Counted from the stretch's first letter, positions 35,652 through 45,499 are shown. The stretch: DNA of 64,000 nucleotides from Plesiomonas shigelloides (GCF_900087055.1 NZ_LT575468.1:3221001-3285000), one strand, 5' to 3'. Notes: generated by a model from the sequence alone, not told the origin. Numbers and translations are program-made.

Positions 35652-36233
35652 ATGACCGAACTGGGCACCCTGTTTCCTGCCTGTCGCACCCTGCTGGGTG
35701 TTCCTGAATTTGATGCGCTGTGCCAGACGCATGCCCTCACGGCCGAACCAGCCGCGAGCACTGCGGCGCAGCTGATCGCGCTATTACAACAGCAAGAAGC
35801 AGACAGCCCATGGCTGGCCGACTTGGCCGAATTAGAGTGGGCCATTGAGCAGGCGGTGCAAGCCACGCCGAGCCCTGCGTTTGATTTGGCCGCGTTGCAG
35901 GCGTTATCCGCCGATGAGTACGCCGATCTGGTCTTCACGCCTACGCCGGGTATGAGCCTGATCCAGTCCGACTTTGCGGTGTTGGCGTTGTATCAGCAGG
36001 TGTTGGCCCCGCAAGAAGGCAGTGTGCTCGAGCTTGAGCAGCCGTGTCAGTTGGCCGTGGTTCCACGTAACGGACAAGCGGCGCTGTTGCCGTTGGATGA
36101 TTTTGCCTTTGTCTTACTGGCCCACTTTGAGCAAGGTGGCACCTTAGGCCAAGTGCAAGCGATGGATCCGAGCCAGCTGCTGCCGGCCCTGATTGAACAA
36201 GGCCTGCTGTGCGGTTTTACGCTAGCGCGTTAA
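35652..36233 (+). CDS. HvfC/DUF2063-like protein
   Basis: A 193-residue protein resembling the HvfC (DUF2063) family: FPACRTLLGVPEFDALC, SPWLADLAELEWAIEQAV, LSADEYADLVFTPTPGMSLIQSDFAVLALYQ, and a C-terminal winged-helix-like LLAHFEQGGTLGQVQ. HvfC normally partners the iron enzyme HvfB (DUF692) to modify Cys-rich RiPP precursors. No DUF692 gene or Cys-rich precursor lies nearby. The ATG at 35652 follows GAGAG; the same frame is open to 35568. The family call is from pattern memory and is moderately secure. Confidence 0.6.
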   Translation: MTELGTLFPACRTLLGVPEFDALCQTHALTAEPAASTAAQLIALLQQQEADSPWLADLAELEWAIEQAVQATPSPAFDLAALQALSADEYADLVFTPTPGMSLIQSDFAVLALYQQVLAPQEGSVLELEQPCQLAVVPRNGQAALLPLDDFAFVLLAHFEQGGTLGQVQAMDPSQLLPALIEQGLLCGFTLAR

Positions 36234-36261
36234 CTGCCGAGAAGAGAGGCAAGACTAGCTG

Positions 36262-36287
36262 AATCGGTAGGCCAAATCGGTAGGCCA
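36262..36287. repeat. 13-bp perfect tandem duplication
   Basis: AATCGGTAGGCCA occurs twice in direct succession between the HvfC-like gene and the 3' end of corA. Confidence 0.9.
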
Positions 36288-36317
36288 AATCAAGAGGAAA
36301 GTCGGGAAAATAGCGCG

Positions 36318-36337
36318 GGGCTGGTTATAACCAGCCC
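36318..36337 (-). terminator. Palindrome containing the corA stop codon
   Basis: GGGCTGGTTATAACCAGCCC is a perfect 20-bp palindrome; the corA TAA lies inside it. Downstream on the minus strand comes CGCGCTATTTT, only a weak T run, so it is a possible terminator or protective hairpin. Confidence 0.5.
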
Positions 36338-37275
36338 TTGCGTTTGAAGTACAGGTACGGCGCTAAACCGGCCAAAATCATCAAGATTAAGGCATACGGA
36401 TAGCCGAGCTCCCAATGTAGCTCAGGCATAAACTCAAAGTTCATCCCGTAACTGGACGCCACCAGTGTTGGCGGCAGGAACACCACGGAGACCACCGAGA
36501 AGATCTTGATGATCCGGTTTTGTTCGATGTTGATAAAACCCATCGCCGCATCCATCAGGAAGTTCACTTTCTGGAACAGCGATTCGTTGTGCGGCTGCAA
36601 AGATTCGATATCGCGCAGCACCTCACGCGCCTGCTCCAGCTCATTTGCTGGCAGACGGGCTTTGCGCACCAAAAAGCTCAAGGCGCGCTGAGTATCCATC
36701 AGACACAAACGCACTTTCCAACCGGCATCTTCTTGCTCCGCCAGATTAGACAACGCCTCATCGAAATCATCGCCCTGCTTGCCTTCCAAGATCACCTTAC
36801 CGATGGTCTCCAGCTCGCTATAAATGTTCTCAATGACATCGGCCAGCTGCTCGATTTTGGTTTCGAACAAGTCCAGCAGCAGCTCGTAGGCATTGCCTTC
36901 TTGTAGACGCTGAGTCCGCGCCCGCATCCGATACAAACGAAACGCCGGCAGCTCACGCTCACGCAAGGTGAACAAACGCCCATCACGGATGGTAAACGCC
37001 ACCGTGGCGTTGCTGGCATAGTCTTCGTTGTCTTCGTAATAGAAGAAGGAGTGAATGTGCAGGCCATCTTCGTCTTCGAAGAAACGCGCACTGGCCTCAA
37101 TGTCTTCCAACTCAGGACGGGTCGCCAACCCTTGTCCCAGCTCATGTTGTACCCGATCCCGCTCTTCTTCGTCTGGCTCGATCAAGTCAACCCACAGTGC
37201 TGAGGTGAGTTTATCCTGCTCGTCCAATTCCAGACGCTGTAAACGGCAATCGTCAAGTTTAAATGCGCTCAGCAT
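36325..37275 (-). CDS. corA: Magnesium/cobalt transporter CorA
   Basis: A 316-residue pentameric Mg2+ channel, identical in length to E. coli. A cytoplasmic alpha/beta funnel (residues 1-~240) is followed by two membrane helices: TM1 [21 protein letters not shown] leading into the selectivity motif [11 protein letters not shown], and TM2 [19 protein letters not shown] with a basic tail. GGGGAGG precedes the ATG. The long 5' leader contains a short ORF and hairpins, as for corA of Salmonella. It is downstream of uvrD in the same direction. Confidence 0.98.
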   Translation of the reverse strand: MLSAFKLDDCRLQRLELDEQDKLTSALWVDLIEPDEEERDRVQHELGQGLATRPELEDIEASARFFEDEDGLHIHSFFYYEDNEDYASNATVAFTIRDGRLFTLRERELPAFRLYRMRARTQRLQEGNAYELLLDLFETKIEQLADVIENIYSELETIGKVILEGKQGDDFDEALSNLAEQEDAGWKVRLCLMDTQRALSFLVRKARLPANELEQAREVLRDIESLQPHNESLFQKVNFLMDAAMGFINIEQNRIIKIFSVVSVVFLPPTLVASSYGMNFEFMPELHWELGYPYALILMILAGLAPYLYFKRKGWL

Positions 37276-37372
37276 GTGTCATACCTCCCCTTGCGGTTAC
37301 GATATGAACAACGCTTTGAAGCACTGCCAGAAGCACGCAGCTTCCACCAATTCAAAACTGGTGCAATGAGAT

Positions 37373-37480
37373 TTAATCAGATGCAGCGGACTTCAGGTAA
37401 TGATGACGCGGTGCTTGCTGACAGCCAAACTCTGTCAACTCACACGCAGGAGAGGACAGGTTAACGGGCAAAAATCTCAT
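37373..37480 (-). CDS. Candidate corA leader peptide
   Basis: A 35-codon ORF in the corA 5' leader, beginning MRFLPVNLSSPACELTEF and ending KSAASD, 97 bp upstream of corA. After its stop come hairpins CACCA/TGGTG and GAAGC/GCTTC (~37325-37365). In Salmonella the corA leader holds a short ORF, corL, that couples translation to Rho-dependent termination, and this has the same layout. The ribosome site is weak. No peptide homology was checked. Confidence 0.4.
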   Translation of the reverse strand: MRFLPVNLSSPACELTEFGCQQAPRHHYLKSAASD

Positions 37481-37793
37481 TCCAGCATCGACTGGGTGTG
37501 TCCAAGGCGGTGTCCTCTCAAATGATAGTGCGCGAATGTTACGCCTGACAGGAAAAGACTGTCAACCGCGCAACCGGTCTGTAACGGATAAATTTTGTCC
37601 GCTCAGCGGTACAGGATGGCCGTTATCTCAGACAGTTGAGTAAAATAAGCCGTTTTTTTGCGCTTTCTGGGTAAAATCCCGCCATTAAGGGCGAAAAATA
37701 GCGCCATGCTGTCAACATGCTCACCGGCTCACTCTCGGTTTACAACCCCCAAACCACAGCTTGGCGGACGACCATGACACACGGATGACAGGC
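37481..37793. promoter_or_regulatory. corA upstream region
   Basis: About 310 bp without a gene, expected to hold the corA promoter and the 5' part of its leader. No confident promoter hexamers were picked. Confidence 0.35.
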
Positions 37794-37826
37794 TTCGCAA
37801 TGGCGCTGACCGCGCACCATTGCGAA
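37794..37826 (-). terminator. Inverted repeat downstream of uvrD
   Basis: TTCGCAATGG (37794-37803) and CCATTGCGAA (37817-37826), 10-bp perfect arms with a 13-bp GC-rich loop, 51 bp after the uvrD stop. There is no T run; a likely mRNA 3' hairpin or Rho-assisted terminator. Confidence 0.5.
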
Positions 37827-37877
37827 GTGTTATAGCAAATGAAGTGTTGTAGCGGATTCCGCCCACAAAGGCAGTCG

Positions 37878-40049
37878 TTAGAGCGGACTCAAATTGGCGA
37901 ACGCCACCACCAGCCACTTGATGCCCGCGCCATTAAAGGCCACTTGCACCCGCGCATGCTCACCGCTGCCTTCGGTATTGATGATGGTACCTTCACCGAA
38001 CTTGGCATGCTGCACCCGCTGACCGAGGGAAAAGCCGCTGTCATTGCTGCGCATCGCCGCCGGCGCGCTGTTAAAGCGCGTCTGCGTAACCGGACGCGAC
38101 ACCGTGGCGCGCAAGCGCACCTCTTCGACACACTCATCCGGCAGCTCTTTGAGAAAGCGCGATGGACGATGATATTGCTCTTTGCCGTACACCCGCCGCG
38201 ACTCGGCATAGGTTAAGGTCAGCTTTTGCATGGCACGGGTCACGCCCACATAGGCCAGACGGCGCTCCTCTTCCAGTCGTCCGCTCTCTTCGGCGGACAT
38301 TTGGCTCGGGAACATGCCCTCTTCCATACCAACAATAAAGACCTGCAAGAACTCCAAGCCTTTGGCCGAGTGCAGAGTCATCAACTGCACCGCATCGTCG
38401 TAGGCATCGGCTTGCCCTTCGCCGGCTTCCAGCGCCGCATGGGTCAAGAAGGCCTGCAGCGGCGTCATTTCGTCGGCCTCTTCTGGCACTTCGAACTGAC
38501 GGGTGGCAGTCACCAATTCTTCCAAGTTTTCGATGCGCGCCTGACCTTTTTCGCCTTTTTCCTGCTCGTACATCTGCCACAGCCCAGAGTGCCGGATCAC
38601 ATGATCCGTCTGGCGATGCAAGTCCATCTCCCACGTTTCGCTTTCCAGCGCGCGGATCAGCTCGGTAAAGCGCAGCAATGCGCCAGCCGCGCGACCGGCC
38701 AACACATTTTCGCGCAGCAGGTATTCCGCCGCCTGCCACAGGGTCTGCTGCTGATCGCGCGCCGCTTGACGCACTAAATCCAGCGTGCGATCGCCAATGC
38801 CACGAGCTGGGGTATTGATCACCCGCTCAAACGCCGCATCATCATTGCGGTTGGCAATCAAGCGCAGATAGGCCAGCGCATCTTTGATCTCTTGGCGTTC
38901 AAAAAAGCGCATCCCGCCATAAATACGATACGGCATACTGGCTTGCAATAACGCCTCTTCCAGCACCCGCGATTGGGCGTTGCTGCGGTACAAAATGGCA
39001 CAATCACCGAGCGCGCCGCCTTTGTCTTGCCAAGCTTTAATCCGCCCGACCACAAACCGCGCTTCATCTAACTCATTAAACGCACAGTACAGGGAAATCG
39101 GCTCGCCGCCTTGACCATCGGTCCACAGCTTTTTGCCCATCCGCTCGCTGTTATTGGCAATCAAGGCGTTGGCGGCGGCCAGAATGTTGCCGGTGGAGCG
39201 ATAGTTCTGCTCCAAACGGATCGTCTCGGCGCCGGCAAAATCATGCAGAAACTGCTGGATATTCTCGACCCGCGCCCCGCGCCAGCCATAGATCGACTGG
39301 TCATCATCGCCCACGATCATTACCTTGCTCTCATCGCCGGCCAGCATGCGGATCCACGCATATTGAATGCGGTTGGTATCTTGGAACTCGTCCACCAAAA
39401 TATTGGCAAAACGGCTGCGATAATGCTGCAAAATCGCCGGTTTGTGCAGCCACAATTCGTGGGCGCGCAGCAGCAATTCGGCAAAGTCGACCAGTCCGGC
39501 GCGATCACAGGTTTCCTGATAAGCCTGATAGATTTTCAGCCATACCGCTTCGGTTGGGTTGCCGTAGGTTTCAATGTGCGCAGGGCGTAGCCCCTCGTCT
39601 TTCTTGCCGTTGATGTACCACGCAGCCTGACGCGGCGGCCAATGCTTTTCATCCAGATTCATGGCTTTGATCAGACGCTTCAGCAAGCGCAGCTGATCGT
39701 CCGAGTCGAGAATTTGGAAGTCTTGCGGTAAGCCGGCATCCAGATGGTGTGCGCGCAGCAGACGGTGCGCGATGCCGTGGAAGGTGCCAATCCACATGCC
39801 GTTTTGCGCGGTGCCGACCAGCTGTTCAATCCGGTGGCGCATCTCGGCGGCGGCCTTGTTGGTAAAGGTCACGGCCAAAATGGAGTACGGCGAGCTGTGC
39901 TCTACCGCCATCAACCAAGCGATCCGGTGTACCAGAACGCGGGTTTTACCACTGCCGGCACCGGCCAGTACCAGCAAATTGCTGCGCGGCGCGGCAACCA
40001 CGGCGCGCTGTTTGTCGTTCAGGCCGTCAAGCAGAAGGGACACATCCAT
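37878..40049 (-). CDS. uvrD: DNA helicase II
   Basis: A 723-residue SF1A helicase for nucleotide-excision and mismatch repair; E. coli has 720. Motif I LVLAGAGSGKTRVL (~30), Ia VTFTNKAAAEMR, II ILVDEFQDTN, III VGDDDQSIYGWRGA, IV RLEQNYRST, V VQLMTLHSAKGLEF and VI RRLAYVGVTRAMQ. The C-terminal VRHAKFGEGTI-type domain is kept (RVQHAKFGEGTIIN). The start MDVSLLLDGLNDKQ at 40049 matches E. coli; the upstream in-frame ATG would add nine residues. A LexA box lies 12 bp upstream. Confidence 0.98.
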   Translation of the reverse strand: MDVSLLLDGLNDKQRAVVAAPRSNLLVLAGAGSGKTRVLVHRIAWLMAVEHSSPYSILAVTFTNKAAAEMRHRIEQLVGTAQNGMWIGTFHGIAHRLLRAHHLDAGLPQDFQILDSDDQLRLLKRLIKAMNLDEKHWPPRQAAWYINGKKDEGLRPAHIETYGNPTEAVWLKIYQAYQETCDRAGLVDFAELLLRAHELWLHKPAILQHYRSRFANILVDEFQDTNRIQYAWIRMLAGDESKVMIVGDDDQSIYGWRGARVENIQQFLHDFAGAETIRLEQNYRSTGNILAAANALIANNSERMGKKLWTDGQGGEPISLYCAFNELDEARFVVGRIKAWQDKGGALGDCAILYRSNAQSRVLEEALLQASMPYRIYGGMRFFERQEIKDALAYLRLIANRNDDAAFERVINTPARGIGDRTLDLVRQAARDQQQTLWQAAEYLLRENVLAGRAAGALLRFTELIRALESETWEMDLHRQTDHVIRHSGLWQMYEQEKGEKGQARIENLEELVTATRQFEVPEEADEMTPLQAFLTHAALEAGEGQADAYDDAVQLMTLHSAKGLEFLQVFIVGMEEGMFPSQMSAEESGRLEEERRLAYVGVTRAMQKLTLTYAESRRVYGKEQYHRPSRFLKELPDECVEEVRLRATVSRPVTQTRFNSAPAAMRSNDSGFSLGQRVQHAKFGEGTIINTEGSGEHARVQVAFNGAGIKWLVVAFANLSPL

Positions 40050-40060
40050 CGGGAAACCTA

Positions 40061-40076
40061 CTGTGTTTTTATACAA
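40061..40076. promoter_or_regulatory. LexA (SOS) box of uvrD
   Basis: CTGT-GTTTTTAT-ACAA differs from the CTGT-N8-ACAG consensus at one base. It lies 12 bp upstream of the uvrD ATG; E. coli uvrD is likewise SOS-controlled. Confidence 0.7.
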
Positions 40077-40085
40077 TATGAGGGA

Positions 40086-40802
40086 TTATAACAGCTCACA
40101 CAGCGAGGCCAACCGACGGATTTCCAAGGTCGGCAGGGTGCGGCTGTGATCGTCGCGGCGCAGCTGCCGCTGATGATCGTTCAACCAGCACGCTTGTGCG
40201 CCGGCATGGATCGCCCCTTGCACGTCCGTTTGCAGGTGATCACCAACGTGCAGCAAGCTTTCTGGACGAATGTCGAGACGCTGCGCCGCCAGCTGGAACA
40301 TATCGGGATAGGGCTTAGCGCGCCCATCGGGGCCGGCGCGCAGACAAAACTGAAAGTACGGCGCCAGACCAATCAAGGCCGGATCGGCATTGCCATTGCT
40401 AATGGCCACCAGCGGCCAACGTTCAGCCAACGTCGCCAACACCTGCAAGGTTTCTTGCGGTACGCGGATGCGATTTCGCAAGCGGATAAATTCGGCCATC
40501 CCTTGCTGCGCGCCGCGTTCAGCCTCACTTTCCGCCATACCGTGCGCCACCAGCTCGGCGGCAATGGTCGCCCCACGCAGCGCCGTCATATCATGCTGCA
40601 ACGCCGGCTCGCGTTGGGCGCGCAGATGGCGGCGTGCCGCCCAATCGGCGGCGCTCAAATGCGCTAACTGCGGATAGCGACGCCCTAACGCCGCGGCCGC
40701 ATCCTGCTCGCAGGCGTGCATCACCGGCTCGTTGTCGTACAGGGTGTCGTCAAGATCAAAGCTGAGGGCCGCAATCGGCCGCAGCGGACGGAAAAACTGC
40801 AT
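40086..40802 (-). CDS. yigB: HAD-family phosphatase YigB
   Basis: A 238-residue hydrolase. Motif I SFDLDDTLYDNEP (nucleophile Asp and acid Asp), motif II AISNGNA, motif III Lys region GRAKPYPDMF, and motif IV HVGDHLQTDVQGA. In E. coli YigB dephosphorylates FMN and the riboflavin intermediate 5-amino-6-(5-phosphoribitylamino)uracil. It sits in the xerC-yigB-uvrD order of E. coli. Its stop is close to the uvrD LexA box. Confidence 0.93.
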   Translation of the reverse strand: MQFFRPLRPIAALSFDLDDTLYDNEPVMHACEQDAAAALGRRYPQLAHLSAADWAARRHLRAQREPALQHDMTALRGATIAAELVAHGMAESEAERGAQQGMAEFIRLRNRIRVPQETLQVLATLAERWPLVAISNGNADPALIGLAPYFQFCLRAGPDGRAKPYPDMFQLAAQRLDIRPESLLHVGDHLQTDVQGAIHAGAQACWLNDHQRQLRRDDHSRTLPTLEIRRLASLCELL

Positions 40803-40890
40803 ATCATGCTCCCGTAATACACTGCCGCAATGCCCGCCGCCCAGTTAGCCTCGTGAGTTAGCCGAGCGGGGTCGTGGCCATTGCGCCGCG

Positions 40891-41862
40891 TTATGAATCA
40901 GATTCGCGTTTAGCGCGTGGATGCGCCGCATCATACACCTTAGCCAGATGCTGAAAATCGAGGTGGGTATAGATCTGAGTGGTCGATAAATTGGCGTGCC
41001 CGAGCAGCTCTTGCACCGAGCGCAAATCGCCGCTCGACTCAAGCAAGTGACTGGCAAAGGAGTGGCGCAGTTTATGCGGATGCACGTGGCTGCTGACTTC
41101 CTGCTTAATGCCCCATTCGGCCATCCGTTTTTGCACGTTGCGAGTACTGATGCGCGTGCCGCGCTGTGAGACAAACAGCGCCTCATCTTGCGGCGCAAAA
41201 CTTGGCCGCAGCGCCAACCAGCGCTCTAACCATGCTAACGCGGTACGGCCAAACGGCACCCGCCGCTCTTTGCTGCCTTTACCCAACACCTGCACCTCGC
41301 CACCGGCCAGATCCAGCATGTTGCAATTAAGACCAACCAGCTCCGACAAACGCAGTCCCGCACCGTACATCAGCTCCATGATGGCGCGATCGCGCACCGC
41401 CAGCGGATCGCTGTCGTTGACCGTCAGCAGGTGACCGACCTCATCCACATCCATGTTTTTCGGTAATCGTTTCGGCTTTTTCGGCGCCGCTATGCCGCGC
41501 GCCGGATTAGCCGCCAACTCGCCGTGCAGCACCAAATAATCGAGAAAACTGCGCAGCACTGACAACCGCAGCGCCTGCGCACTCTCTTTAAGCCCTTCGC
41601 GCTTAGCGCGTGCCACCAACTGGCGGATCCATGCGGCATCCAACTGTGGCCAGCTACGCAGTCCTATGCCCAACATCTGTTGCTGGATCACGCCTAACTG
41701 GCGTTGGTAGCTTTCCAGCGTTTTCGGGCTCAGTTGGCGCTCATTGCGTAAAAAGTCCAAGTACTGCTGCGCCAAAGAGTGCAGCGGGTTATCGTCGACC
41801 GGCGAATCGGTCGATGTCGTAGACACCGCAGAGGACGCAGCAGAAGGTAACGTGGTTCGCAT
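40891..41862 (-). CDS. xerC: Site-specific tyrosine recombinase XerC
   Basis: A 323-residue enzyme that resolves chromosome dimers at dif with XerD and FtsK. Catalytic residues: [11 protein letters not shown] (Arg), [10 protein letters not shown] (Lys), [10 protein letters not shown] (His-x-x-Arg), [16 protein letters not shown] (His and nucleophile Tyr). The N-terminal SAM-like domain has [24 protein letters not shown] 25-residue Ser/Thr-rich N-terminal extension ([14 protein letters not shown]...) exceeds E. coli (298 aa); a downstream start is possible. Confidence 0.97.
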   Translation of the reverse strand: MRTTLPSAASSAVSTTSTDSPVDDNPLHSLAQQYLDFLRNERQLSPKTLESYQRQLGVIQQQMLGIGLRSWPQLDAAWIRQLVARAKREGLKESAQALRLSVLRSFLDYLVLHGELAANPARGIAAPKKPKRLPKNMDVDEVGHLLTVNDSDPLAVRDRAIMELMYGAGLRLSELVGLNCNMLDLAGGEVQVLGKGSKERRVPFGRTALAWLERWLALRPSFAPQDEALFVSQRGTRISTRNVQKRMAEWGIKQEVSSHVHPHKLRHSFASHLLESSGDLRSVQELLGHANLSTTQIYTHLDFQHLAKVYDAAHPRAKRESDS

Positions 41863-41919
41863 CAGGAATGTCCGTTTATCAGGCGGGTGCGTGAGGCGAA
41901 TACCCTCACGCGCGCCAGT

Positions 41920-42654
41920 TTAACTCGGTGCGCGCAGCGCCACCCACGCAGGCAACGCGTGCTCCACCATCGTCGCCACCTGCTGTAACAGGTGGGTGGC
42001 CATACCGGGCTGGAAATGCTGCGGGTCGCGGCTGGCAAACACCAGTACCCCCCATTCGCGCTCGACACCCAACCGCTGCAGGGCGACCGAGCCTACTCGC
42101 ACCACATCCGGTAACAGCAATTGCTGCTCGACGGCATTCAAGGGTCCCAAGTAACTGGCCCCCGGAAAGAAACATTGGCCAAAGCGCTGTACCCGGATTG
42201 GCTCAAACTGCAGCTGACTCAATGCCAGCTCATGAGCCGTGCTCGGCGCGGTTAGCTGCCAGCTGTCACTAAAGAGGCGCAAACCACAGGCCAATAAGCC
42301 TTGCGCGCGGCTCCATTGCTGCAGCGCCTGCAGTCCGTCGGCCAAGGTCGGTGCCTGTAACAGCTGACGTTGCAGTGGTAACAGACTGAAAAACAAACGT
42401 TCGTTTTCCGCGGCACGCGCCAACAGCTCACGCTGCTGCTGTTGTAAGTCACTGACTTGCTGACGCAAGCTGAGCAGTTGCAACTCCACCAACGACACCG
42501 CGCCGCGGCTGTAATGCGGGATCTGCAAACTGTTCAGTAGCGTCGGCTGACGGATAAAAAACTGCGGCTGGCGCTGTAAATAGTCCGCTACCTGACGGTC
42601 GGTCAACGCCGGCGCCTCGGCCACTGGCCGCTCACTGATACTGGCATCACTCAT
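41920..42654 (-). CDS. yigA: DUF484 family protein YigA
   Basis: A 244-residue protein. The DUF484 N-terminal helix region (VADYLQRQPQFFIRQPTLLNSLQIPH) is followed by GAVSLVELQLLSLRQQ, a coiled coil (~55-90, Gln-rich) and a GAF-like C-terminal half (VGSVALQRLGVEREWGVLVFASRDPQHFQPGM). The function is unknown. It lies between dapF and xerC as in E. coli and is part of the leftward cluster. Confidence 0.92.
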   Translation of the reverse strand: MSDASISERPVAEAPALTDRQVADYLQRQPQFFIRQPTLLNSLQIPHYSRGAVSLVELQLLSLRQQVSDLQQQQRELLARAAENERLFFSLLPLQRQLLQAPTLADGLQALQQWSRAQGLLACGLRLFSDSWQLTAPSTAHELALSQLQFEPIRVQRFGQCFFPGASYLGPLNAVEQQLLLPDVVRVGSVALQRLGVEREWGVLVFASRDPQHFQPGMATHLLQQVATMVEHALPAWVALRAPS

Positions 42655-42681
42655 GCCGGAGTTACTCCCTCTCAGCCCCTC

Positions 42682-43506
42682 TTACAGGGTGACAAATCCA
42701 TCAAAAACGTGGGTCGCTGGGCCCGTCATGTACAACGGCTGACCGGCGCCGCGCCAGCGAATCTGCAGACTGCCCCCCGGCAGATCGACTTGCACCGACT
42801 CGCCAAGCAGCCCTTGCATAATGCCAACGGCCACTGCCGCGCAAGCGCCACTCCCGCAGGCCTGAGTTTCCCCCACGCCACGCTCGTATACCCGCAAACG
42901 GATGTGCTCACGGCTGACCACCTGCATAAAGCCGACGTTAACCCGCTCAGGAAAACGCTCATGACTTTCCAGCAGCGGCCCTAAGGTTTCCACTGGCGCA
43001 CTATCGGTGCTCTCCACTTGCAACACACAGTGAGGATTGCCCATCGACACCGCGCCGTAAAACACGGTTTGCTCGCCGGCGCGCAGGATATAGGTTTTTT
43101 CCTCTTTCACCGCCCGCAGCGGGATGCGCGACGGTTCAAACTCCGGCACTCCCATGTTGACGGTGATCTGCTCGTCGTCTTGCACTTGCAAAATCATCTT
43201 GCCGACTTGGGTACTGACTCGAATTTCGCGCTTATTGGTCAGCCCTTTTTGCCGCACAAACGCAGCAAAGCAGCGCGCGCCATTGCCACACTGCGCCACT
43301 TCGCTGCCATCGGCATTGAAAATCCGGTAGTGAAAGTCCAGATCCGGATCGTACGGCGGCTCGACCACCAGCAACTGGTCAAAGCCGACCCCCCGATGGC
43401 GATCCGCTAATTTGCGGATCAGCTCCGGTGAAAAAAACAGGTTCTGGGTCACCGCATCCACAACCATAAAGTCGTTGCCCAGTCCATGCATCTTGGAAAA
43501 TTGCAC
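42682..43506 (-). CDS. dapF: Diaminopimelate epimerase
   Basis: A 274-residue enzyme, the same length as E. coli, that interconverts LL- and meso-diaminopimelate for lysine and peptidoglycan synthesis. The two active-site Cys lie in [10 protein letters not shown] (~73) and [13 protein letters not shown] (~217). GTG at 43506 gives [10 protein letters not shown] and follows GGAG; the longer frame to 43548 overlaps lysA. It follows lysA after 14 bp, so lysA-dapF is an operon. Confidence 0.97.
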   Translation of the reverse strand: MQFSKMHGLGNDFMVVDAVTQNLFFSPELIRKLADRHRGVGFDQLLVVEPPYDPDLDFHYRIFNADGSEVAQCGNGARCFAAFVRQKGLTNKREIRVSTQVGKMILQVQDDEQITVNMGVPEFEPSRIPLRAVKEEKTYILRAGEQTVFYGAVSMGNPHCVLQVESTDSAPVETLGPLLESHERFPERVNVGFMQVVSREHIRLRVYERGVGETQACGSGACAAVAVGIMQGLLGESVQVDLPGGSLQIRWRGAGQPLYMTGPATHVFDGFVTL

Positions 43507-43520
43507 GCGGTTCTCCGTTA

Positions 43521-44774
43521 TCACGGCAGCAGGTGCTCCCCGCGCCATAAATCGCTTAAAGTTTCTCGCTCTCGGATCAGGTGAAATTCGGTGCCGTCAA
43601 CCAGCACCTCAGCCGCCCGTGGCCGAGAGTTATAATTCGAGCTCATGCTAAAACCGTAGGCCCCAGCTGAGCGCACCACCAGCAAATCGCCTTGGGCGAT
43701 GGCCAGTTCTCGCTGCTTACCGAGAAAATCACTGGTTTCGCACACCGGCCCCACCACATCGTAGCAAGCGCTCGGGCGTACTAAGGCGCGATCGGCGGGC
43801 AGGATTTGCATCCACGCCTGATACAGTGCCGGACGCAACAGGTCGTTCATCCCCGCATCCACAATCGCAAAGTGACGATCGGCGGAGGCTTTCAGGTATT
43901 CCACCCGTGTCAGCATCACCCCAGCATTGGCGACAATCGCACGACCGGGCTCAAACACCAGCTCCAGCTCAGGTCGTCCGGCCAATTTGGCCAGTAGCGC
44001 CGCGGCATACTCCGCCGGTTGCGGTGGGGTTTCGCTATCATAGCGCACCCCAAGGCCGCCGCCGACATCCACATGGCGTAAATGGATGCCATCTTCCGCT
44101 AATGCGTCAATCAGCAGCAGTAAACGGTCTAATGCGTCCAAAAACGGCGCTAATTCAGTCAATTGCGAGCCGATATGGCAATCAATGCCCACCACCTGCA
44201 GATGCGGCAGATCGCGCGCGATACGGTAAATGCGCCGCGCGTCTTGATGGCTGATGCCAAATTTGTTCTCTTTCAGACCGGTGGAGATGTACGGATGGGT
44301 CTTGGCATCCACATCGGGGTTTACCCGTAACGAGACTGGCGCGCGGCAACCGCGTTCACCGGCAATCTGATTGAGGCGCTGTAATTCAGCTTCCGACTCC
44401 ACGTTAAAGCAGCGGATCCCGACCTCCAAGGCGCGCTCGATATCGCTTCGGCTTTTCGCCACCCCAGAAAACACCACCTTGTCTGGCGCACCGCCGGCGG
44501 CTAATACGCGCTCCAGCTCGCCACGAGACACAATATCAAACCCCGAACCCAAGCGGGCCAGCAGATTGAGCAGTGCCAAGGTGGAGTTGGCTTTGACCGC
44601 ATAGCAAATCAGGTGTGGATGACCGGCCACTGCAGTATCAAAGGCGTGCCAGTGACGCTCCAGCGTCGCGCGGGAATAGACATACAGCGGGGTACCAAAC
44701 TGCGCGGCCAATGCAGGCAGTGCCACGCCTTCAGCATATAACTGCTGATCGTCCTGATAGTTAAAATGATCCAA
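43521..44774 (-). CDS. lysA: Diaminopimelate decarboxylase
   Basis: A 417-residue PLP enzyme making lysine from meso-DAP. PLP Lys61 in [11 protein letters not shown], then [20 protein letters not shown], the phosphate-binding [11 protein letters not shown], the interface motif [11 protein letters not shown], and the Cys/Glu motif [11 protein letters not shown]. The start is probably TTG at 44774, 8 nt after GGAAGGG; a GTG at 44798 would add MHNSRKGT, which is the ribosome-site sequence. It is operonic with lptM upstream and dapF downstream. Confidence 0.96.
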   Translation of the reverse strand: MDHFNYQDDQQLYAEGVALPALAAQFGTPLYVYSRATLERHWHAFDTAVAGHPHLICYAVKANSTLALLNLLARLGSGFDIVSRGELERVLAAGGAPDKVVFSGVAKSRSDIERALEVGIRCFNVESEAELQRLNQIAGERGCRAPVSLRVNPDVDAKTHPYISTGLKENKFGISHQDARRIYRIARDLPHLQVVGIDCHIGSQLTELAPFLDALDRLLLLIDALAEDGIHLRHVDVGGGLGVRYDSETPPQPAEYAAALLAKLAGRPELELVFEPGRAIVANAGVMLTRVEYLKASADRHFAIVDAGMNDLLRPALYQAWMQILPADRALVRPSACYDVVGPVCETSDFLGKQRELAIAQGDLLVVRSAGAYGFSMSSNYNSRPRAAEVLVDGTEFHLIRERETLSDLWRGEHLLP

Positions 44775-44866
44775 CGTGCCCTTCCTTGAGTTGTGCAATC
44801 AAGCTCTGCTTGCCGGGAGCTGGGATGCTACGCCGCCTCGCGTCCATCGCGATGCGGCGTGGGCGA

Positions 44867-45022
44867 TTACGCTGCCGGTGCGGTTTCCGCGGCTGGTGCC
44901 GCTTGTGGCGCGGTCGGCGCCGGCTTTTCTGGCGCTGGCATATACAGTGGACCTTTTACGCCACACCCCGCCAACGTCAGTACCACACCCAGTGCCCATG
45001 CACGGCAAAGAGAATTCTTCAT
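44867..45022 (-). CDS. lptM: LPS-assembly lipoprotein LptM (YifL)
   Basis: A 51-residue lipoprotein. The signal peptide MKNSLCRAWALGVVLTLAG ends in a lipobox LAG-C (Cys20), followed by the conserved GVKGPLYMP motif and a Pro/Ala-rich tail (PEKPAPTAPQAAPAAETAPAA). LptM stabilises the LptD-LptE translocon. It lies between lysA and the divergent cyaY, exactly as in E. coli. The ATG at 45022 is preceded by AGGCAATCTC. Confidence 0.93.
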   Translation of the reverse strand: MKNSLCRAWALGVVLTLAGCGVKGPLYMPAPEKPAPTAPQAAPAAETAPAA

Positions 45023-45097
45023 GAGATTGCCTGTTATTTACGATAATAAGACTTCTATAATCGCAGCTCGATCATGAAAAGCAATAGGATAGCCACC

Positions 45098-45412
45098 ATG
45101 AATGACACTGAATTTCATCAGGCCGCAGACGCCATCTGGCTGGCGCTGGAAGAGAAACTGGATGCGATCGATACCGATATCGATTATGACACCCAAGGCG
45201 GGGTGATGACCCTGACCTTTGAGAACGACAGCAAAATCATCCTCAACCGCCAGCAGCCACTGCATCAGATCTGGGTCGCCACCAAATTTGGCGGCTTCCA
45301 TTTCAACTTTGTCGACCAAGAGTGGATCTGCGATCGCAGCGGTGCGGAGTTCTGGGATTTTATGTCGGTCGCCTGCACCCGTCAGGCCGAGGAAGAGGTG
45401 GATCTGCGCTAA
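45098..45412 (+). CDS. cyaY: Frataxin homologue CyaY
   Basis: A 104-residue iron-binding modulator of IscS and Fe-S assembly; E. coli has 106. The acidic first helix is [22 protein letters not shown], the conserved [19 protein letters not shown] follows, and the core ends [15 protein letters not shown] ... [13 protein letters not shown]. The ATG at 45098 is chosen by homology; an in-frame ATG at 45074 adds MKSNRIAT. Confidence 0.96.
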   Translation: MNDTEFHQAADAIWLALEEKLDAIDTDIDYDTQGGVMTLTFENDSKIILNRQQPLHQIWVATKFGGFHFNFVDQEWICDRSGAEFWDFMSVACTRQAEEEVDLR

Positions 45413-45420
45413 AGCGCGTT

Positions 45421-45484
45421 ATTGACCGTTACCCATGTTGCCTGCACCACTGACTCAATGGCGCATAATGCGGTAACGGTCAAT
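45421..45484. repeat. 13-bp perfect inverted repeat between cyaY and cyaA
   Basis: ATTGACCGTTACC (45421-45433) and GGTAACGGTCAAT (45472-45484) flank a 38-bp loop. It lies between the convergent cyaY and cyaA 3' ends and has no T tract. It could end or protect both transcripts, or be a protein site. Confidence 0.75.
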
Positions 45485-45499
45485 CAGCCGCCGTCACGC

